Source of the DNA: CAWJNF01 sp963844235
GTDB taxonomy: Bacteria > Actinomycetota > Thermoleophilia > Gaiellales > Gaiellaceae
DNA: 64,000 bases
NCBI GenBank assembly: GCA_963844235.1
Contig: CAWJNF010000003.1
Location: 62,001-126,000 of the forward strand
Direction: 5' to 3'
Positions 45,213 through 53,096 of the stretch are shown here, one piece after another; the stretch's first letter is position 1; every line of letters begins with the position of its first letter. Under the pieces are notes generated by a model, which saw only the letters and a list, made by a program, of their open reading frames with translations, was not told the origin of the DNA and searched no databases. The position numbers and the translations under genes are program-made.

Positions 45213-46670
45213 TCAAACGCCTTCCAACGGGTACAGGGGGCGGGGCCGGCCCGTGTACGGGACGGTTTCCAGGCGGCAGCTCGTGATGCCCGGCGTGTCC
45301 AGCGCCAGCGACTGCGCGGCGCCGGGGAAGCCGGCGCGCCACGCGACCGCGGATTTCACGACGACGATGCGGCGCTCGGCCGCGTCGATGCCGACCGCCG
45401 CCAGGTGCTGGTCGTCGAAGGGCATGACACGCCGCGAGGTCAGCACGATCTCGACGCCGCCCGCTTCGAGGACCGCGCAGAGCCCCATGTCGACGAGCGA
45501 CCCGGTCATGTAGCTGCCCGTCCGCCGGTAGCTCGCCTCGCCGGCGCTTGCGACGCGACCGCGCAGCAGCAGGCGCGGCTCGCCGACCTCGAGCTCGACC
45601 TCCGCGCCTGCCGACGCCGCGGCCGTCTCGGCCGCCTCCGGGTCGTAGAGGACGGCGACGGCGCCGCTCGACCCGGCCTCGACGAGCGGCCCGACGACGT
45701 ACGTGCTGTCGCCCGGCGCGCCGCCCCCGACGTTGTCGGCCACCTCCGCGAGCACCGTCAGCCCGTCCGTGGCGAGGGCATGCTCGACCGCGTCGGTGAC
45801 CGCGACGAGCTCGGGTCGGAACTCGTCGCGACGGCTCCAGACCTCGCCTGCGAGCTCGTCGGCGACCTCGCCTGCCACCGCCCCGTCGGCGGTCACGAGG
45901 ACGGCGAAGCCGAGCCGGTCGACGTCCGCGTACGCGAACCCCGGCGTGAGGCTTACCCGCACGACGCCCGGCCGTGCCTGCAAGCGGCGCGCCTCGACCA
46001 GCAGATCGGCCATGGGCTGTGCCGCGGTCGCCTGGGCGAGCGGACTGGTCAGCAACGGCACACGGCGTGCGGTGACGGCCGGCGCGAGCTCCCCGTCGAT
46101 CGCTTCTGCGAGGAGGCCGGTCGCCTCGGCGGCGCGCTCGGCCATGTCCGTGTGCGGATACGTGTCGTAGGCGAGCAGGATGTCCGCCTCCTCCACGAGG
46201 GCATCGCCGGGATTCGCGTGGAGGTCGAGCACGACCGCGATCGGAGCCGAGCCCGCGAGCTCGCGCACGCGGCTGACGAGCTCGGATTCGGGATCCTCGG
46301 CGTCCTCGGCCACCATGGCGCCGTGGAGGCAGAGGAGGATCCCATCCGCGGGCAGCGCCTGCTCGAGCCTCGCCAGGAACCCGCCGCGCAGAGCCTCGTG
46401 GGTCTCCGCGGCGACGAGCGGGCCCGGCACGGCCGCGGCGTCGAAGAACGGCTCGGCCTCGAGGCCGAGCTCGGCGCAGGCGGCGAGCGCGCCGCCGAGC
46501 TCGGTGGCGGTGCCCTCGGCCTCGTCTCGCACGGCCTGCGGTCCCTCCGCGAGCCGGTAGGCCGCGAAGTCGGCGAGCGTCGTCCGGCCGGCCGCGAACG
46601 TGTTCGTCTCGTGCCAGAGCCCGCCGATCGCGATTCGTGGGCGCACGTCGGCTGACGAGTCTACCCCCAT
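45213..46670 (-). CDS. M81-family metallopeptidase (MlrC-like)
   Basis: ATG 46670 taken as start (485 residues); GTG 46646 is an alternative. IAIGGLWHETNTFAAG (metal His-Glu region), CLHGAMVAEDAEDPES, VVLDLHANPGDAL, AYDTYPHTDMAERA and NVGGGAPGDST match MlrC/DUF1485 proteins, which are zinc peptidases acting on linear peptides containing unusual residues (microcystin degradation) and are widespread in amino-acid catabolic clusters. C-terminal VKSAVAWRAGF is the conserved tail. It probably precedes the hydantoinase operon on the same transcript and may open amide bonds in the same pathway. Confidence 0.87.
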   Translation of the reverse strand: MGVDSSADVRPRIAIGGLWHETNTFAAGRTTLADFAAYRLAEGPQAVRDEAEGTATELGGALAACAELGLEAEPFFDAAAVPGPLVAAETHEALRGGFLARLEQALPADGILLCLHGAMVAEDAEDPESELVSRVRELAGSAPIAVVLDLHANPGDALVEEADILLAYDTYPHTDMAERAAEATGLLAEAIDGELAPAVTARRVPLLTSPLAQATAAQPMADLLVEARRLQARPGVVRVSLTPGFAYADVDRLGFAVLVTADGAVAGEVADELAGEVWSRRDEFRPELVAVTDAVEHALATDGLTVLAEVADNVGGGAPGDSTYVVGPLVEAGSSGAVAVLYDPEAAETAAASAGAEVELEVGEPRLLLRGRVASAGEASYRRTGSYMTGSLVDMGLCAVLEAGGVEIVLTSRRVMPFDDQHLAAVGIDAAERRIVVVKSAVAWRAGFPGAAQSLALDTPGITSCRLETVPYTGRPRPLYPLEGV

Positions 46671-46679
46671 CGTCCAGCT

Positions 46680-46755
46680 GGTTGATTCCACGATCCACGC
46701 GCGGCCGGATGCGACATCTGGCGCCCCGGCGGAGGCGGATCTCGTGGAATCGACC
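46680..46755. promoter_or_regulatory. Inverted repeat in divergent promoter (46671-46771)
   Basis: GGTTGATTCCACGA (46680-46693) and TCGTGGAATCGACC (46742-46755) are inverted copies with one mismatch, 48 bases apart, sitting between the divergent M81 and 46772 genes. Arms of this size, one next to each gene start, suggest binding of one dimeric regulator at two sites or a looping operator. The intervening bases show no coding signal. Confidence 0.4.
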
Positions 46756-46758
46756 ATC

Positions 46759-46764
46759 TAGGAT
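46759..46764 (+). promoter_or_regulatory. -10 element (TAGGAT) for a probable leaderless transcript
   Basis: TAGGAT ends seven bases before ATG 46772, matching the TANNNT spacing at which transcription starts on the A of ATG. No ribosome site precedes the gene. A clear -35 hexamer is not seen. It overlaps the edge of the inverted repeat, so a bound regulator would block it. Confidence 0.45.
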
Positions 46765-46771
46765 CCCGCCC

Positions 46772-47998
46772 ATGGAGACGTCGATCTTCGCCTTCCCGAC
46801 CGACCTTCTCGGCGAGGGTGTCGAGCCCGTCCTCGACAACGTCCAGGAACGGGCCGGGCTCGGCGGCGTCACGCTTGCGACCGTCTACCACGCCGCGCGG
46901 GACGTGTTCCCGCACAACCCTCGCTGGCGCGTGCGCTACTTCGAGAACGGCGTCTGCTACTTCCCGCCTGACCGGAGTCGCTACCGGGGCCTTGCCCTCC
47001 AGCCGCGCGTGAGCCGGCTCGTCGAGGAGGGTGACCCGCTGGCCGAGCTCCTCGAGGCTGCCGGCCGGCGCGGGCTCGAGGTGCATTCGTGGACGGTCTA
47101 CCTCCACGTCGACTGGGTGGACGAGGACGCCGCCGCCGTCTGCGAGCGCAACGCGTTCGGCGACCCGAAGCTGACCGAGCTCTGCCCCGCGAATCCGGAC
47201 GTAGCCGCCTATGTCCGTGCACTGACGGGCGACATCGCCTCGCGCGGTGTGCGCAGCATCGTCGCGGAGTCGCTCCACTACCACCCGCTCGAGCACGGCT
47301 ACCACCACGAGCGCTACTTCCTGCCTCTCGGCGGCCGGACGAGCTTCCTGCTCGGCCTCTGTTTCTGCGAGCACTGTCTCGCGGGTGCGGGCGCCCGAGG
47401 CGTCGACGGCGGGCAGCTGCGGCGCTGGGCCTGCGAGGAGATCCAGCGCACGTTGGACGGCGGCCCGGACGGCCACGACGAGCTGAGCCTCGAGGAGGCA
47501 CGCGAGCTGGCCGGTGGTGACCTGGCGGCGCTACTCGAGGCCCGCGCCGCGGCCGTCGCCGCGATCGTCCGGGACGCGGACGGAGCGGCCGCCGCCGAGG
47601 GCGCCGCCTTCACGTTCCTGGACGCGTGCGGTGCCGTCAAGGGCTACGCCGACGGGATGCCGACCGGTGGCCCGGCCCCCGAGATCGCCTGGAAGCTCGG
47701 TGTCGACCTGAGCTCGATCGACCCGGCCGGCGGCGTCCAGGCGATCGCCTACGCCGCCGACCCGGAACGGGTGCGGCTCGACCTCGCCTCCTACCGCGCC
47801 CACGTCCCCGACGGCACCCGTCTGACTGCGGCCATGCGGTTCACGCCCCCGGATTGCCCCTCGGCCGAGAACCTGGCCGCGAAACTCCGAATCGCCGCCG
47901 AGCTCGGCCTCGGGCGGGTCGACCTCTACCACTACGGCTTCGCCCCACTGACCGGGCTCGATCTCGTCCGCGAGGCGATCGCCTCCGCAGGGGTCTGA
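46772..47998 (+). CDS. Uncharacterised protein, probable TIM-barrel (408 aa)
   Basis: METSIFAFPTDLLGEG opens a protein I do not recognise by name. Features include VYHAARDVFPHNP, a hydrophobic-acidic strand SWTVYLHVDW, RSIVAESLHYHPLEHGYHHERYF with many His, a CFCEHCLAG cluster (CxxC plus an upstream Cys), and C-terminal strands LTAAMRFTPPDC and VDLYHYGFAPL. The alternation of strands and acidic ends (SIVAESL..) recalls glycoside-hydrolase-like TIM barrels with an E-type catalytic position. It has no signal peptide. It is divergent from M81/HyuAB, and its stop lies inside the first palindromic repeat unit. Confidence 0.75.
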   Translation: METSIFAFPTDLLGEGVEPVLDNVQERAGLGGVTLATVYHAARDVFPHNPRWRVRYFENGVCYFPPDRSRYRGLALQPRVSRLVEEGDPLAELLEAAGRRGLEVHSWTVYLHVDWVDEDAAAVCERNAFGDPKLTELCPANPDVAAYVRALTGDIASRGVRSIVAESLHYHPLEHGYHHERYFLPLGGRTSFLLGLCFCEHCLAGAGARGVDGGQLRRWACEEIQRTLDGGPDGHDELSLEEARELAGGDLAALLEARAAAVAAIVRDADGAAAAEGAAFTFLDACGAVKGYADGMPTGGPAPEIAWKLGVDLSSIDPAGGVQAIAYAADPERVRLDLASYRAHVPDGTRLTAAMRFTPPDCPSAENLAAKLRIAAELGLGRVDLYHYGFAPLTGLDLVREAIASAGV

Positions 47999-48170
47999 CC
48001 CACGGGGTCAGACCCTCTACACGTGTGTGACGGACCGCGCCAACTTCGACACGCACCTGTGCCGAAAGCCGCACGGCATCCCCGGCGGGGTCTGACCCAC
48101 GGGGTCAGACCCCCTACACGTGTGTAACGGACAGTGCCAACCTTGGCACGCAGGTACGCCGAAACGCGCG
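47990..48170. repeat. Tandem palindromic repeat (family C), two units 97 bases apart
   Basis: GGGGTCTGACCC-ACG-GGGTCAGACCC starts at 47990 and 48087; each is a hairpin with an 11-12-bp stem and a 3-base loop, followed by a conserved CTACACGTGTG. Unit 2 then has GTGCCAA-CC-TTGGCAC, a second perfect hairpin, degenerate in unit 1. The first TGA (47996-47998) is the stop of the rightward gene. Fills the 177-base gap up to the leftward amine oxidase stop. Likely a mobile or REP-like intergenic element acting as a bidirectional terminator. Confidence 0.65.
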
Positions 48171-48175
48171 CGACG

Positions 48176-49384
48176 TCACGGGTTGCGCGCCAGGATCTGC
48201 CCGGCCGCCCGCAGACCGCTTCGCAGGGCCCCCTCCATCAGCGAGGCGAACTCGCCGGCCGTGTGCTCGCCGGCGAAATGGAGCGGGCCCACGGGCTCGA
48301 CGAGGACGTCGCCCGTCGAGCCCGCCGGCCCGAAGGTCGAGTAGGCGGCGGCGATCCACGGGTCGTCGTCCCAGGTGGAGAGCATCGCGCCCTCCGGCTC
48401 GAGAGCCAGATCGGGACGGAGGCGCGCAACCGAGGCGATCCACGGCTCCGGGCCCTCGGTCACGCGCAGTGCTTCCAGGGCGGGTGTCGAGCCCACGAAC
48501 GCGCTCACGACGGGCTGGGCGCGACCCCCGTCGCCGTTCGCAGTCCAGGTCCAGTAGCGCCCCGGCACCGAGAGCACCGCGCTTGGCGGCGCCGGCTCTC
48601 CGAGAGGTACGAAGAGCTTGGCCGCGTGTCCGTAGACGACACCGGCCACCGCAGCCGCCACCCGCTCGGGCAGCGGAGGGTCGAACGCGATTCGCGACAG
48701 GACGCTCGCCGGCACGGCGACGACGCACACGTCGGCGTCGACCTCGCCGCCGGCCGCCGTGACCGTCACCCCGTCCTCGCCCCAGACGACGCGGTCCACC
48801 GGAGCCCGCAGCCGCACTGCGGGCCCGAGCTCCGCGGCGAGAGCCAGCGCGACCCGCTGGTTGCCTCCGGCGACGCTCGGACAGGCGTCGTCGGCGACCG
48901 CCGCGAGGTGGGCGAGCGCCGCGGCGCTCACGAGGTCGGAGGTGTTCGCGGCGGACAGCTCGCAGCGGGACAGGATGGCCTCGCGCGCGGCCGGGTCGAT
49001 GGGAAGCTCCCGCAGGAAGTCTGCCGCCGACATCCGCGCCACCTCCGCCCCACGCTCCTCGAGCACAGCCCCCACGATCTGGGCGGCCGCCATCACGCCG
49101 GCGCGATCGACGGCGACGTCCCGAGGCTCGCGGTCGCCGTAGCGCATGCCCTTGTCCCAGAGGCCGAGCCCGAAGCGCTCGACGAGGCCGAGAATCACGT
49201 CTTCACCCGGCAGGATGAACTCGGCGCCCATCTCGACGACGGCGCCGTTCGGAAGCTCCTGCGACCAGACGCGCCCGCCGACGCGGTCACGCGCCTCGAG
49301 GACGACGATCTCGACCCCCGCGCGAGCCAGCTCGTCGGCCGCTGCCAGCCCGGCGAGCCCGGCCCCGACGACGACCGCCCTCAC
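48176..49384 (-). CDS. Flavin-dependent amine oxidase
   Basis: GTG 49384 overlaps the deacylase stop (GTGA). 402 residues: VVVGAGLAGLAAADELARAG (FAD), VVLEARDRVGGRV (GG-Arg), and C-terminal PLHFAGEHTAGEFASLMEGALRSGLRAA. This is the monoamine/polyamine/L-amino-acid oxidase family. Coupling to N-acyl-D-amino-acid deacylase suggests it oxidises the freed amino group. Stereospecificity cannot be judged from sequence. Cytoplasmic. Confidence 0.88.
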   Translation of the reverse strand: MRAVVVGAGLAGLAAADELARAGVEIVVLEARDRVGGRVWSQELPNGAVVEMGAEFILPGEDVILGLVERFGLGLWDKGMRYGDREPRDVAVDRAGVMAAAQIVGAVLEERGAEVARMSAADFLRELPIDPAAREAILSRCELSAANTSDLVSAAALAHLAAVADDACPSVAGGNQRVALALAAELGPAVRLRAPVDRVVWGEDGVTVTAAGGEVDADVCVVAVPASVLSRIAFDPPLPERVAAAVAGVVYGHAAKLFVPLGEPAPPSAVLSVPGRYWTWTANGDGGRAQPVVSAFVGSTPALEALRVTEGPEPWIASVARLRPDLALEPEGAMLSTWDDDPWIAAAYSTFGPAGSTGDVLVEPVGPLHFAGEHTAGEFASLMEGALRSGLRAAGQILARNP

Positions 49385-50976
49385 GAGGGCACCCGCCCCC
49401 GTCGCAGTGCCCGGCCCGGCAGCTCACCGGTGTGGCGGCCGCCGTCGACGACGATCCGGCCGTTGACCGCGACGTACGGGATGCCCTCGGGCAGCCGCTT
49501 CGGATCCTCGTACGTCGCCGTGTCGTGCACGGTCTCCGGGTCGAAGCAGACGAGGTCGGCGGCCATGCCCGGCCGCAGCAGGCCCCGATCGGGGAGACCG
49601 AGCCGTTGGGCGGGCAACGAGGTCATCTTCCTGACCGCCTGCTCGAGGGTCAGGATCCCGAGCTCGCGGACGTAGGTGCCGAGGTAGCGAGGGAACGTGC
49701 CCCATCCTCGCGGGTGCGGCCGCTCGCCGATGAGGATGCCGTCGCTGCTGGTCATGTGCGCCGGATGGGCCATGATCGCCCGCACGTTCTCCTCGTTGCC
49801 GATGTGCGTGATCGTGGAGACGCCGAGCCGATCGCCGGCGCACAGCTCGCAGAAGAGGTCGATCGGGCACTTCCTCTCGGCCGCAGCAGCCTCGGCAACG
49901 GTCATGCCCACGAAGCGGCGATTCTCCTCCAGCCGCACGCCCGAGATGTCGAGCAGCGACCAGTCCGCCGGCCAGCCGTGGAGCCCGTCGGAGCCCGTCT
50001 CCTCCATCTCCACCCGGATGCGCTCCCGCAGGTCGGGATCGGCGAAGCGCGCGATCGCCGCGTCGGGCCCGCCGTCCTGCACCCACCCCGGCGCATACGT
50101 GTGCAGCGCGGTCGAGCCGGCGAGGTACGGGTACGTGTCCATGGTGACGTCGACGCCCTCCTCGCGTGCGGCGTCGACCATCGCCAGCAGCTCCGGCGCG
50201 CGACCCTTGTTCATCGGGAAGCCGAGATGGGCGTGGGCGTAGTGGAGCGGGACGCCGGCGCGGCGGACGATCTCGATACAGGCGCCGTAAGCGTCGATCG
50301 CGCCGCGGCCGTAGCTCCGGTGGTGAGGCGTGTAGTAGGCACCGGTCCCGCGCATGACCGAGCACAGCTCGACGAGCTCGTCGTCCGTCGCGTACATGGC
50401 GGGGGCGTAGGTGAGACCCGTCGAGAGCCCGACTGCGCCCTCGTCGAGCCCCTGGCGGACGAGGCGCTTCATGTCGGCCAGCTCCACATCGGTCGGCGTC
50501 CGGTCGTCCATGCCCATCGAGATCATCCGCACCGTCCCGTGCGGAACGAGGTAGGCGACGTTGATCGCCACCCGGCCGTCGAAGCGGGAGAGGTACTCGG
50601 CCACCGATCGCCAGCTCCAGTCGAAGCCGGGCGGGTCGTCGTTCCAGCTCGCGAGCTGGACGCGCAGCCTCGCGAGCACGTCGTCCGTGACCGGCGCGTA
50701 CGCGAGCCCGTCCTGGCCGATGACGTCGAGCGTGACGCCCTGATGCACCTTCGCCTCGTGCGCCGGGTTCGCGAGCAGCTGGATGTCCGAGTGCGTGTGC
50801 ATGTCGACGAAGCCTGGACAGACGACGAGACCGTCGGCGTCGATCGTGCGCGCGGCAGGCTCGGACACCGGCCCGACCACCGCGATCCGGTCTCCCGCGA
50901 CGCCGACATCAGCGTGGAACCACGGGTTGCCGGCCCCGTCGACCACGCGGCCGCCCCGGATCAGGAGGTCAAGCAC
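49381..50976 (-). CDS. N-acyl-D-amino-acid deacylase (D-aminoacylase family)
   Basis: GTG 50976, 531 residues. Amidohydrolase barrel with DMHTHSDIQL (His60, His62), GLDEGAVGLSTGLTYAP, THIGNEENVRA and TSSDGILIGERPHPRGWGTFPRYLG (catalytic Asp), then MTSLPAQRLGLPDRG and the outer beta-domain. These are the diagnostic blocks of the D-aminoacylase/dihydroorotase-like subgroup that hydrolyses N-acyl-D-amino acids. It is followed by an amine oxidase and preceded by an SDR (44 bases). Confidence 0.92.
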   Translation of the reverse strand: MLDLLIRGGRVVDGAGNPWFHADVGVAGDRIAVVGPVSEPAARTIDADGLVVCPGFVDMHTHSDIQLLANPAHEAKVHQGVTLDVIGQDGLAYAPVTDDVLARLRVQLASWNDDPPGFDWSWRSVAEYLSRFDGRVAINVAYLVPHGTVRMISMGMDDRTPTDVELADMKRLVRQGLDEGAVGLSTGLTYAPAMYATDDELVELCSVMRGTGAYYTPHHRSYGRGAIDAYGACIEIVRRAGVPLHYAHAHLGFPMNKGRAPELLAMVDAAREEGVDVTMDTYPYLAGSTALHTYAPGWVQDGGPDAAIARFADPDLRERIRVEMEETGSDGLHGWPADWSLLDISGVRLEENRRFVGMTVAEAAAAERKCPIDLFCELCAGDRLGVSTITHIGNEENVRAIMAHPAHMTSSDGILIGERPHPRGWGTFPRYLGTYVRELGILTLEQAVRKMTSLPAQRLGLPDRGLLRPGMAADLVCFDPETVHDTATYEDPKRLPEGIPYVAVNGRIVVDGGRHTGELPGRALRRGRVPS

Positions 50977-51020
50977 GCCCGATCACCCGGCCGCGGACCG
51001 AAGCGGCCGCAACCGCCTCA

Positions 51021-51821
51021 TCAGACGGCGTCGTCCCGCGACTCGACGAGCAGCTCGTTCGTGAAGATCTCGTTGCCCGCGAGCAGGCCGCCGTCGACGC
51101 GCAGCACCGTCCCCGTGATCCACGAGGCCTCGTCCGAGGCGAGGAAGAGCGCGGCGTTGGCGACGTCGTCAGGTGTCCCGACACGCCGCAGCGGGTACCA
51201 CTTCACGAGCCGCTCGAAGATGTCCGGCTCCCGATCGACCCGTTCCTGCCACGCCGTCGTGGCAATGGACCCCGGCGCGATCGCCACGCAGCGGACGCCG
51301 TAGTGCCCGTAGCGGACGGCGATCGACTGCGTCAGGTTGATCATGGCCGCCTTGCCGGCGGAGTAGGCCTCGTTGCCGACGTAGGCGAGGCCGTTCACGG
51401 ACGCGATGTTGACGATCACGCCGGCGTGCCGCTCGATCATCGAGCCCAGGACGCGCTTCGAGCACAGAAACGCGCTCGTCACGACACCGCGCAGGTCGCG
51501 CTCCCAGACCTCGTCCTCCATGAGGGCGACGTTGTCGCCGTCGCAGGAGTAGGCGTTGTTGACGAGCACGTCGACCGGCCCGAAGCCCTCCTCGGCGGCG
51601 TTCACCATCCGATCGACGTCGGCCGCCGCAGTGACATCCGCCCGCAGCGCGAGCGCTCGCCCGCCCTCGGCCTCGATCTCGGCCGCGGCCTCGATCGCCC
51701 TGTCGTCGAAGAGGTCGGCGATGACCACGCGCCCGCCCTCGGCGGCAAAGCGCCCGGCCATGACACGCCCGATCCCGGAGCCTCCGCCCGTGATGACGAC
51801 GACACGGTTCTCGAAGCGCAC
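51021..51821 (-). CDS. SDR family oxidoreductase
   Basis: GTG 51821, 266 residues. TGGGSGIG (cofactor), ADLFDD, NNAYSCDG (NNAG variant), SVNGLAY with catalytic Ser, YSAGKAAM (Tyr, Lys), IAPGSIATTAW and ASDEASWITGTVLRVDGG. Classical SDR. Divergent from the DSD1-like gene with only 22 bases between starts. The N-terminal end of the leftward D-amino-acid operon. Confidence 0.9.
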   Translation of the reverse strand: MRFENRVVVITGGGSGIGRVMAGRFAAEGGRVVIADLFDDRAIEAAAEIEAEGGRALALRADVTAAADVDRMVNAAEEGFGPVDVLVNNAYSCDGDNVALMEDEVWERDLRGVVTSAFLCSKRVLGSMIERHAGVIVNIASVNGLAYVGNEAYSAGKAAMINLTQSIAVRYGHYGVRCVAIAPGSIATTAWQERVDREPDIFERLVKWYPLRRVGTPDDVANAALFLASDEASWITGTVLRVDGGLLAGNEIFTNELLVESRDDAV

Positions 51822-51831
51822 GAGGGCATCC

Positions 51832-51837
51832 TAAGAT
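51832..51837 (+). promoter_or_regulatory. -10 element (TAAGAT) for a probable leaderless transcript
   Basis: TAAGAT ends six bases before ATG 51844 and no ribosome site is present, giving the spacing of a leaderless mRNA. The promoter must overlap the first codons of the divergent SDR gene, so the two genes are likely co-regulated. Confidence 0.45.
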
Positions 51838-51843
51838 CACGGG

Positions 51844-53082
51844 ATGGACCGTGACGCGCTCGCGCGCCTACAGGCCGATCCGATCGACTGGCGCTACAAA
51901 GGGTTTCCGGCGGCGGACGGGGTCACCGTCGGCACCGTCGGCAGCCAGGGCTGGAACCTGCTCGCCGGGGACCTCCCCACCCCGGTGCTCGTGCTCAAGG
52001 AGAGCGCACTCGCTCACAACCTCGACCTGATGAACCGCTGGTGCGCCGGGCGAGGCGTCTCGCTCGCGCCGCACGGCAAGACGACGATGAGCCCTCAGCT
52101 GTGGGCGAGGCAGCTCGACACCGGCTCGTGGGGCATCACGGCGGCGAACGTCGCGCAGGTGCGGGTCATGCGCCAGTTCGGGGTCGAGCGGATCGTGCTC
52201 GCCAACGAGCTCGTCGATCCGGCGGCCGTGCGCTGGGCCGCCGAGGAGCTGGCTCGCGATCCGAGCTTCGAGCTCTACTGCCTCGTCGACTCGGTCGAGG
52301 CCGTGCAGGCCATGACTGGCGCGGTTCGCCGCGCGGAGCGCCCGCTGCAGGCCCTCGTCGAGCTCGGCGTACCGCACGGGCGAACGGGAGCGCGCACGCT
52401 CGAGGCGGCCGAGCAGGTGGCGGTGGCGGTGGCGGACTCGATGGTGCTCGAGCTCGCCGGCGCCGAGGTCTTCGAGGGCATCGTGCACGGCGACGGGGCG
52501 GCGGCGCGGGTCGACGAGCTCCTCGACCGGCTCGCGGTGCTCATGGAGAGGCTCGACCTCGACGGGCGCGACGAGGCAGTCGTCACCGCAGGCGGAAGCG
52601 CGTTCTTCGACCGCGTGCAGGAGCGCCTCGCCGGCGTCCAGGCGCGCCTCGTGCTGCGAAGCGGCTGCTACGTGACCCACGACTCGGGCATGTACGAGCG
52701 CGTCTCACCCCTGGGCGAGCGGGCCGCCGGGAGCGACCGTCTGCGCCACGCGCTCGAGGTGTGGGGCGTCGTGCTGTCGCGGCCCGAGCCCGACCTCGCG
52801 CTGCTCTTGATGGGCAAGCGCGACGTCGCCTACGACGTCGAGCCACCGCTTCCGCTGTCCGTCCACGACGGCAACGGGCTGCGCCCCGCGACCGGCATGA
52901 CCGTCTTCGAGCTCAACGACCAGCACGCCTACCTGCGGATCCCCGCGGGGGACACTCTCGCCGTCGGCGAGCTGGTCGCGTGCGGCGTCTCGCATCCCTG
53001 CACGGCCTTCGACAAGTGGCGCCTGATCGCGGTCGTTGACGACGACTACACGGTCATCGACGCCGTGCACACCTTCTTTTGA
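51844..53082 (+). CDS. DSD1-type PLP enzyme: D-serine dehydratase/D-threonine aldolase-like
   Basis: 412 residues. Alanine-racemase-type N-terminal barrel with PLP Lys79 in LAPHGKTTMSP; GITAANVAQVRVM, and the metal site His384 and Cys386 in GVSHPCTAFDKW, as in eukaryotic-type D-serine dehydratase (His/Cys zinc ligands). It would convert D-serine or related beta-hydroxy D-amino acids to pyruvate/2-keto acid and ammonia, or cleave D-threonine to glycine and acetaldehyde. The adjacent D-aminoacylase would provide D-amino acids; RidA at 57087 would remove the reactive enamine product. A co-transcribed M20 deacylase follows. Confidence 0.88.
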   Translation: MDRDALARLQADPIDWRYKGFPAADGVTVGTVGSQGWNLLAGDLPTPVLVLKESALAHNLDLMNRWCAGRGVSLAPHGKTTMSPQLWARQLDTGSWGITAANVAQVRVMRQFGVERIVLANELVDPAAVRWAAEELARDPSFELYCLVDSVEAVQAMTGAVRRAERPLQALVELGVPHGRTGARTLEAAEQVAVAVADSMVLELAGAEVFEGIVHGDGAAARVDELLDRLAVLMERLDLDGRDEAVVTAGGSAFFDRVQERLAGVQARLVLRSGCYVTHDSGMYERVSPLGERAAGSDRLRHALEVWGVVLSRPEPDLALLLMGKRDVAYDVEPPLPLSVHDGNGLRPATGMTVFELNDQHAYLRIPAGDTLAVGELVACGVSHPCTAFDKWRLIAVVDDDYTVIDAVHTFF

Positions 53083-53096
53083 CGGTGGGGGAACCG

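Noticed and set aside
41695..45513. Open frame of about 1272 codons on the plus strand opposite hyuA/hyuB
   Set aside because: Antisense shadow typical of 70% GC DNA; composition Glu/Arg/Val-rich without motifs.
47990..48170. Possible CRISPR array because of repeated palindromic units
   Set aside because: Only two units, repeats are long hairpins, the intervening sequence is itself partly conserved, and there are no cas genes.
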